A stretch of DNA of 64,000 nt, taken from positions 8,122,001-8,186,000 of the forward strand of contig OZ038526.1 in the NCBI GenBank assembly GCA_964036665.1, written 5' to 3'. The position numbers and the translations under genes are program-made. The notes under the pieces were generated by a model. It was not told the DNA's origin and ran no database searches. It worked only from the letters and a program-made list of their open reading frames with translations. The DNA comes from Gordius sp. MW1. Lineage: Eukaryota > Nematomorpha > Gordioida > Gordea > Gordiidae. Below are positions 13,501-22,500 of this stretch, piece by piece (position 1 is the stretch's first letter; each line of letters begins with the position of its first letter).

Positions 13501-16500
13501 ACTACCTGTTACCATACACACCCTATTACCCTTTTGTCTTTCCCCTATTGTTCCATAACCGCCTTATTTTGTAATTGCCATCCTTTATACTAATCTTATA
13601 GTTGCTATTGCTTCATTTTTATAATCCCCTTTTGTATTTTACCTTATCCTTTATCTTAAAGTTGTTTACCCCATCTTTATCTTAAATTTGTTTATCCCAC
13701 TATTTCAATAAGTGTTAACTCTCTTATTCCAACCGGTGTTCCCTATTATTCACCCTCCTATTTCAACTAGTTTTCATTATTTTTGTTTATATAAAACTTG
13801 TCGACACCTTCTCGTTCATTGGTAATTCACATCACTTGTAAGTTACCTTTTTTTTTTTTTATTGATAATGGTCGCTGGACGACCGAAATATCTAAACCCA
13901 TTTCCACCCTCGCATTTTGTCAATCCTAAACTACCATTATTGGAAACTAATTTTATTGGCACCTTCTCTAGGTTGTTGCTTAATAATGGATAATTGCGAA
14001 ATTGGCTAAATAATTTCCTGCAAATTAAGCTTCCCCGGCTTACGCGTCGACGCAACAAAGTGCACAATCATCGTTAGGGCTTGTATTAATGGTAATTAAT
14101 AGCCGAGCAATTAAAAATTTATTGCCGGCTTTTTGATGAGTAATTAATTTAATTAATATTGGTCAATTTGCCGGTGCAAATATACAAATTTCTTGCTAAA
14201 TATTTCGACCTCTCCCGAGCCCTAATTCCATTCGTTCGGATTTACATTGTAATTTTTATATTATTGCTGAATTTTTTTGTTTAAATATTTTCATGTACGT
14301 ACTAACATTGTTATTAAGTAACTGATTTTTAAATATTTTTCCTATACGTTCTAACATTGTTATTAATTAATAACACCTGTTTAAACAAAATTGAGGCGTG
14401 AGCCTAGTGCTCTTGTTTTTGTAATTCACGCAAAAATGATATGCCCCTTGTTGCCTAAAAATGATTAAAATTCTCTATGTAAATTTTATTTGTTCAAACC
14501 CCTGTTTATTGTTTGACCATTTAGCATAATATAAATCCCCCATAAACATTCTCCACCCCCGCCCCCCCCCCCCACCTTCCTCGCCTTCTTCCTCCCTTAA
14601 ATTGCACAAATGTGCTACGTTTATACAGAGTATGAACGAGTTTTTGAGAACAATGCCCCACAACTAGCAAGTTCGAAAAATAAAATACCGGGTCCAGGTC
14701 GGAACGGGGTAGATGGCCTCAATGCCCCCTTCCTCTTCCACCCCGGTTTTAGTTTATTTTAAATTAGAGGTGAATTCACATAAAACTGCGCAGCTAAAAT
14801 TGCATAAATTTTTGATTTATTTACTTATCAAATATTCATATCCCTTTTGTTGAGTCCTGTTGTTGTGCCTATAAAATTTTCCACTATATCCCATATAAAA
14901 CTTGAAATTAGGTATGTATTTAGATGTAATGTGACTTTGCATGCGCAAAATTTTCTAGGGTTTGTAAAATATAAATTATTAATGTTAGCGATCTATCGGG
15001 CCATTTACTTGAATGTCTTCGACCGTAGGATTATGTTGACCAACAAAAATGTCATCGATATCAATTGAAATCAATTTATTCAAATCGCCCAAGCGCGCTA
15101 TTTGTCGGCGTTTTTTGGCGTGCTCGCCCTTAGTATAATCCCTCGAATTTAGTGAATCATTTAGCAGCCTTAACATCGAATCATAAAACAATAACTTCAA
15201 GGACCAGAGCCTCAAATCAGTGCCGAAAAACATGACACTCAAATGGTCAGAAGGCTGATTTTTCTTTAGACCCGGCGCTTTTTTGTACAACACTATAGGT
15301 ACACGATTACATGCATTTGAAGTTGTTGAAGGGCTATTAGCACAAGAAAAAGCTACGATCTCATATTGATTCGTAACGCTAGTGTTTTCTCGGACTAGAA
15401 GGCCTTTTATATTAGTATCGGTCGCGAAGCTTTCATTCGTCAGTACAGAGGTACACCGATCGGTTTTGTCACATAAGGTTTTGTCCGATGGAGTTTTGGG
15501 TAATAGGTAAGGAATGCTGGAGTTGCAGTTGAGGAGGATGTGCGTCAAACTTTTGTGATTTACAAACTTTGTGAAAATGTTTTGGTTCTTTAAATAACAA
15601 AAATATAAAGTTAATCGAGGGGATATTAAAATTTTTGCCTATTTTTATAATATGTTTATTAACTGTATGCGACGTTAAACGTCATAAAAAAACATGGTTA
15701 ATTTATTTAAAAACGTTCGAAAAATCGTATAAAAAGTTATAGAGTGACTGATTGGACTGTCTTAAAGAGCACAGGTTTGTATATTATTAGTTTTGTGGAC
15801 CCATTCATGTCTTATGCTATATGTTCGACGCATTTTAGAATGGTCCATATTTAACTATATTAAAATTGTAATGCATATTATAAGCATTAAGGTCCTTTTT
15901 GTGCATTTGAATTACCTTACATATTACATATAATGCTGCTCAATATATGTTCAGATGTAACTAGCTTTCACCATAACCCTTAGGTTTCGTGATTAAATGG
16001 GCCAAACTTATTTTGCATATGAAATTATAAACTGTATAGCTTTCTCTTTACATCCAACTGACGATTTTTAGACCTGACCATAATAATTAAATCAACGATT
16101 TAAAATACAAAGTTGATTTTAATATGGAAATGTGGATCTATCGTTCATTATGGTAAAGTCATTGTTTGACTGTTCTATGGTTATGATTATGATATAAAAT
16201 ATTTAGTAGGGGAGACCGGGGACTAAATGGCCATAAAAAACTAAATCACGTTTAAAAAAACTGATGTTTTTTATAATTTTTTTATTGGAGTACATTTTTA
16301 TCGTCTATTTCTACTATAAGAAAAAAAATTGCTTATAGTTTTTTCATAAATTGAGTTAAAATAATCAAAAATTTCAAAATTCCCCTGGGTTAGTTATAAG
16401 CCTGTTCAGGGGATAGATTAACCCTGACGTTTTCATTTCTGAATAGCCTATGCTAACTCAAATCAATAAAAGACTGTTATATTATTAAAAACATAGAAAT

Positions 16501-19500
16501 GCAAATGTAATATGATTGTATTTTATATAATATACAAATAAAAAAGGGTCAAGATGACAATCTGACTTAAGTACACTTAAAAGACAGATTCTGCGATGGA
16601 TAAAAACTTATAATAGTTTTTTAAAGTATAATCATAGTCTATTTCTATTCTAAATTACAATAAGTTGGTTTATAAACAAAATTTTTGTTTTTTGTATCTT
16701 GTCATTTGTAAAGCACAATAAAAAATGGCTAGAATTAGCCCCTCTCCGACTAGCCTCCACCCCCATTTTTATAAATTTTTTTTAATAATTTTGACATGTT
16801 TTTTTTCGAATAAAAATTTAATCCGTAGACTGTTTTTTACAAAAATATCCCTTTATAAGATAAAACTTAATTTAGTCTAAAATATACAGCCAAAAGGCCA
16901 GGAGGCCCGGCCCCCCCCCCCCAAAGAGACAAAACCGGGCCCCATGGGCCCACCCAAGGGAAAAATCTTGGGCCCCGTAAGCCATTTTTTAATATTAATT
17001 AAGAAAAAATATGAAGATTATAATTATTCGTTTTTGAATATAACTTTTAATTATAATATAAAGCCCAAATATTTGTTTAATCAATTTCAATGGTTAATAG
17101 TCTAATATTAACTAATGATATTAGAAATGAGGATCACTATCAAACTCTTTATAATAAGACGAAAGATATACTTTTAAATTTTGATTTAGTACCTTCTGAA
17201 CGTATTAAAAAGCCAAAAAAGTATGAAACTTTTTACTCTTTTGAATCTACCAATTCAAACTTTTTACACTTTTGAATCTACCAATTCATTAATTGATTTC
17301 AAAATTGATTTATATTATCCTATCATCGATAGAATAATAGCAGAATTAAAAATAGAATTTTCGGAAATTAATTGTTTAGAAGGTTTCATGGGCGTAGCCA
17401 GCATTTGAATTTAGAGTGGGGCAATAATGATTTAGGGAGGGGCAAAATGATTATTTTTTCAAATTTCAGCCATAATTTTAGGTAATTTTATTACCCCCCT
17501 AGCGCTAGGCCCATGGAAGGTTTAAACCCTTCATCCCCTTTTTTGCGATATATCTCTTTTATCAGAAATAATTAACCATTATGAATTAAAACTGCAAGAT
17601 GCCGAAGTAAATGGCAAAAAATTATGTAATATATTATAATTCTTTACTTCGAATAAAATAAAATAAAATGCAATGATATTTTTCACTTATTCAAATTTTG
17701 CCCTCAATTTTTATTATTTTGATTAAATTAATTTCAACTATCCCAATAACTTCATGTTCACGCGAAGAATCGTTCTCATTGCTAAAATGGATTAAAATTA
17801 GCTTCGTTCCACGACAAGATAGGTTATCTTCCTTAGCGTTATAGAGCTTAGAACATGACTTTATAAATGTTATTCCCCTGTGTTATAAATTCGTTTGCAA
17901 CATAGTAAAAGGCGTAATGAACTACTGTTAAAAGACTAATTTTAATATTTTAATGAAAAATTATCTGGGCTTTTAAGCTTGTTTTAAACTTTTTAACACT
18001 TTCAAAATATATTAAAAAACTCGGGCCTTCGGCCCTCGTGGGAAGGGGGAGGGGGGAAGGGAAGGGGGGAAGGGAAGGGGGGAAGGGAAGGGGGGAGGGA
18101 AGAGGGGAAGGGAAGGGCGAACTCTTCTACACTATGTATAAAAGTAGCATATTTGCTATGCAATTTATGGGCGAGAAAGGTGGGTAGGGGCGAGAATGCC
18201 TATAGGGGGGTATTAGATGCAAAATGATTAGTTAATTATTTATACAAATATTTTGCACTCTCCGGGATTCGAAAGCAATTAATAAATGAAAATAATAGCA
18301 ATGAATATGAATTTAAAAACTTACTTTTGGTTACTGTAGAATGATAATATCAATGGTGTGGATAATGAAATTCACATTTGTGCCTTACAAAAAATTAAAA
18401 ATAGCTATTAAAATATGGAGGTATGTATGTACTTATTGTGTCTAGTCACGTTCTTAGAAAGGCTTTTTTAATACAATAAAATATTTAAAATATTAGGCGT
18501 ATGAATGTACGTATTGTGTCTAGTCACGTGCTTAGAAAGGCTTTTTTAATACAGTAATATGTTTACAATAGTAGGCATAAAAAATTATAAATAGAGAGTA
18601 ATGAAAAAAAAATTGAATTAAATGGGCTTGCGACGAAACAAGCAGCGACATGCAATAGCTCCGCTATTGCCTGTTACGACCGCGCATCACAAATTGTCAC
18701 AATGAGCAGTGATATGCAATAGCTCCGCTATTGCCTGTTATGACCGTACACCTAAAAATGACACAGGTATTGTAAGGATATCTCAAAAAATTTACAGGTG
18801 CTAAACCTTTTCAACCACATTTTGGCCAAGGTCATTTTTTTGCATTGGTCAGCAGACAGCGGACAGTCTATAAAGACATAAGAGTCAAAAAAAACAAAAC
18901 AAAAAACTTCGTTTCACAGTTAGGCCAATGGTCATTTTTTTTTATTGGTCAGCAGCCAGGACACGGTAAAAGTGGATATAAATTCATAAGAGTTAAAAAA
19001 AACCAAAAAAAAATTTCGAATCACATTTTAGCCAATGGTCATTTTTTCCATCGGTCAGCAGCCAGCGGACGGCCAAAAAGTCATAATAGCAATGGTAGTA
19101 ACAGGAACAATTATAATGGTCAAAAAAAAACGGAAAAAAACCTTGGATTCACATTTTCGCCAATGGTCATTTTTTTCATCGGTCAGCATCCAACGGACGG
19201 CCAAAAAGTCTTATTATCAATGGTAGTAACAAGAACAATCATAAGAGTCAAAAAAAAACCAGGGATTCGAACCCAAAAACTAGTTAAATTAATAATAGCA
19301 ATTAATAATAAAAGTAAACAGCGTGACAAGACATTCGGTGCAAGACAAGACATTCGGTGCGTGACACGAACAGCGTGACAAACAAAATGGAAAGTGAGCC
19401 CATAAATTGCATAGCAATTAAAACTTGTTGTATAGTTTTTTTACTATTTGTATTATTTTTTTAAATGTCAACGATTTCTTGTCAATATCCCCGTTCTACT

Positions 19501-22500
19501 TTGTGTCTTTACAATTCATTTATACAAAAACTTATTATACCACGTGAAATTTTCTATATTGTTTCAACTACATTACTTTGTTTTATTTATGAATAAATTT
19601 TATTTATTTTATGCCCTAGAAACATGCGGGTCTAAGACATACCAGTGTGATGTTATTAGAAAAAATACACAAAGTAGTAGCGGACTTTTAAGTTTGTCCA
19701 ACGTGTATGAGGGAAAAAATTTTCATTTGCGTTTGACCCATGGTCGTATCCAGGTTTTGGATTAGGGGGGGGCAAAACATATTTTTTTTACTTTTTAAGA
19801 GTTTTTGTAGTTAATTTTTTTATCCCCCCCCCCCCATAGCTTGATCAGCTCAGCCCCCCCCCCCCCCCCAAGGCAAAAAGGCTAGCTACGCCACTGGTTA
19901 TTACTTGTTTATACATAGATAAAACATATGCATATCCAAACCTAATTAAGCATTGACTATAAAATTAAATATTATTTGTGGTAATCTATCCTATCCATAT
20001 ATCTTATATAATTTTAATCCATTGATTAATAATCTCTAGATGATACCCTGTATTTGTTCAAAGATATAGATGAAAACGTCCCACCTAAAACAATGATGTA
20101 GTTTTCAGTGGCGTAGCCAAGGCCCCCCCCCTAGCAAAAATTCAAAAAAATTGATATAAATAAAATATTAAATAAATTAAATTTCAGCAAAAAGATTTAA
20201 TCATGTTTGTCTTCTTAGCACCACGTCCATCAATAAGGTTTTTTTCTAATCAAGAGATTAAGCTTATTCAAAAAATAGGATGACACCGATGGAATGAATC
20301 GGCAATATTTAATTATCATAGGTAATTCTCCTACTTCAGGTGAAATCTCTAAATGACAATTGCTGGGCAAATGAAAAAATCAAATGACTATTTATTATAA
20401 TGTTCCTAATTCTATACACAAAATTAATACGTTTATCATTTATCATATTTGTCTAAAATTTTCTTCTAACCCATCACGGTTTGATAAAGTGACATATAGT
20501 ATAGTAACTATATAAAAATCATTGTTATGGTGCCCGACCAGACCTATATGAGAATCATAATTTACGAAGGTTGCCTGCCCGGCCCTTGGCCGACTGGGCC
20601 CGAATTTTTGGTTGTTTAATTTTTATTTTTAATTACAAATAAAATGTTTACAAAAATATTTTGGCAGCTTTCCTTCCCCTTGAGAAAATCCTGGCTACGC
20701 GCCTGCTTGAGTAAGGAAAATCTACGATTATATTGATGCATGAGGTGTTGGGAGACAAAGAGTGTGGTTAAAGCTTTTTGCCGGAAATTTGATATGAAAA
20801 TAAAAGGTGTATATATAAGCTTATAATGGATTTATAAGTGGCTTAATCTTTTATTCAACTAAAAGTACCTTTAATAAATTAAATATTTTATTAAAATGAA
20901 TTTTTTTTATTTATGCTAGGGGGGGGGCTCTCTACGCCACCGATCTACATCATTGTTTACAGCTATAGGTGAGACGTTTTTATCTACATGATTGAACAAA
21001 TTTATGGTATTGTCTATTTATCAATAAAAATCAGATGAATTATAAATTTTGTGTATATAGGATATGGGGGCGAGGGGGCGTAGTTGATATAGGCTTTGCC
21101 TTTGAACAAGAGCTTGCGAGTTCAAATCCCGCATTCGGCACTTTGTTTCAATAAATAAAATATATCACATCGTCAATTCGGCTGTCAGGCCTGGATAGCC
21201 GAGCGTCACCCCTCATCAAAATATATAAAGAAGCTGACCACCTTGGTGTGACAAACAATGGGCGTAGCCAGAATTGGAATTAGAGAGGGGCAATAATAAT
21301 GATTTGGGGAGGGGCAAAATGAACATTTTTTGAAATCTCGTCATAATTTTCATAGATTTCAACAAATTTTTGGATTTCAAGGCGGACGGCCGCCCCTCGA
21401 CCCCCCCCCCTGGCTACGCCCATGCAAACAGCTATTATAAATTTTTTATATAGGATATGGATAACTATTAATGATATTTATTTTAATATATAATGCTTAT
21501 TAGGTTTGGATATGAATATCCATATGTTTTGTCTATATATTTGCTCACGTGACAACTTAAAAAATTAAGATTAATATTTAAAACAATCATATGAAATTCA
21601 TTACTATATTAAACATAATCGCTTAGTTAGCTAATAACTTGCCATACGAGGATCCGGTGTTTTATGGGAATAAATTGTTCAATCAAGGTTTTTTTCATGG
21701 CAATTTGCAAAATAATCAAAAAAATTATAATGGTGTGGTATATCTTTTTTGTCGAAAATTTAATTAAAAATGTATATATATTTCTAAATGTTTATAGGTT
21801 TAAAATCTTTTATGCGACAAAATGTAATAATAATTTAACCCATTACTTTAAATTATGTTAGCAGCAGGCATTGTTTAAAATGTCTAATAATAGGCAAATA
21901 ACTTATTAACAAAAAATGTCCCAACAATGTCACTTCCAGGTGACATTAAATTTAAAAACTAAAAAAAGATAGGATAAAAATATAATTATAAATTAAAATT
22001 ATATCAAAAGAATAGGCACGCAAAAATAATTCTATAACTCAAGTTAAAATTGAATAGTAGAGAGAGGGTTGAAAAAGTAAAAAAATCGTGAGCTTTAGGA
22101 TAAAATATTTTAAGAACGATAGATCCGGAGGAGATAAACTTTATGTTAGGTTATTGGGCAACTGTGTGTTGAATTCAATTTAATAATTTCGATAAATACT
22201 TTTTTAATTAACATCATTCAAATAATAAGTGTAACTTAAAAGTTACATTGGTACTTTTTGTGTTAATCAAATTTTTTTCTTTAAAATTTGGCCAAGGGGG
22301 AGGATTTCCCTTCCCCCTGGCTACGCGCCTGATATATTGTTTTTTAAAGTTTGATTATATATTCAACACCACATGTTTTAACACTACATTGCATTATTAT
22401 AGAATATATTTTTTGGGCATTTAAAGATATACCAATTTCCTAACTCATATGAATAATGTTTGTTACTTTTGCAAATACAAGCAGGCATAGGAAAAAATGT

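Larger units (their letters stand above)
19900..21545. repeat. Interrupted palindrome with hAT-like core and SINE-like insertion
   Basis: The left arm, about 19900-20105, is repeated inverted in two pieces on the right, 20943-21066 and about 21436-21545 (for example AACATATGCATATCCAAACC against GGTTTGGATATGAATATCCA). The core at 20106-20942 has ends CAGTGGCGTAGCCAAGG and CTCTACGCCACCG. The right arm is split by a tRNA-headed insertion at 21067-21435. Confidence 0.7.

Noticed and set aside
18845..19378. 177-codon plus-strand frame with repeated GQWSFFFIGQQP-like motifs
   Set aside because: It is the translation of the minisatellite units; the same motifs appear in unrelated frames at 31634-32427.
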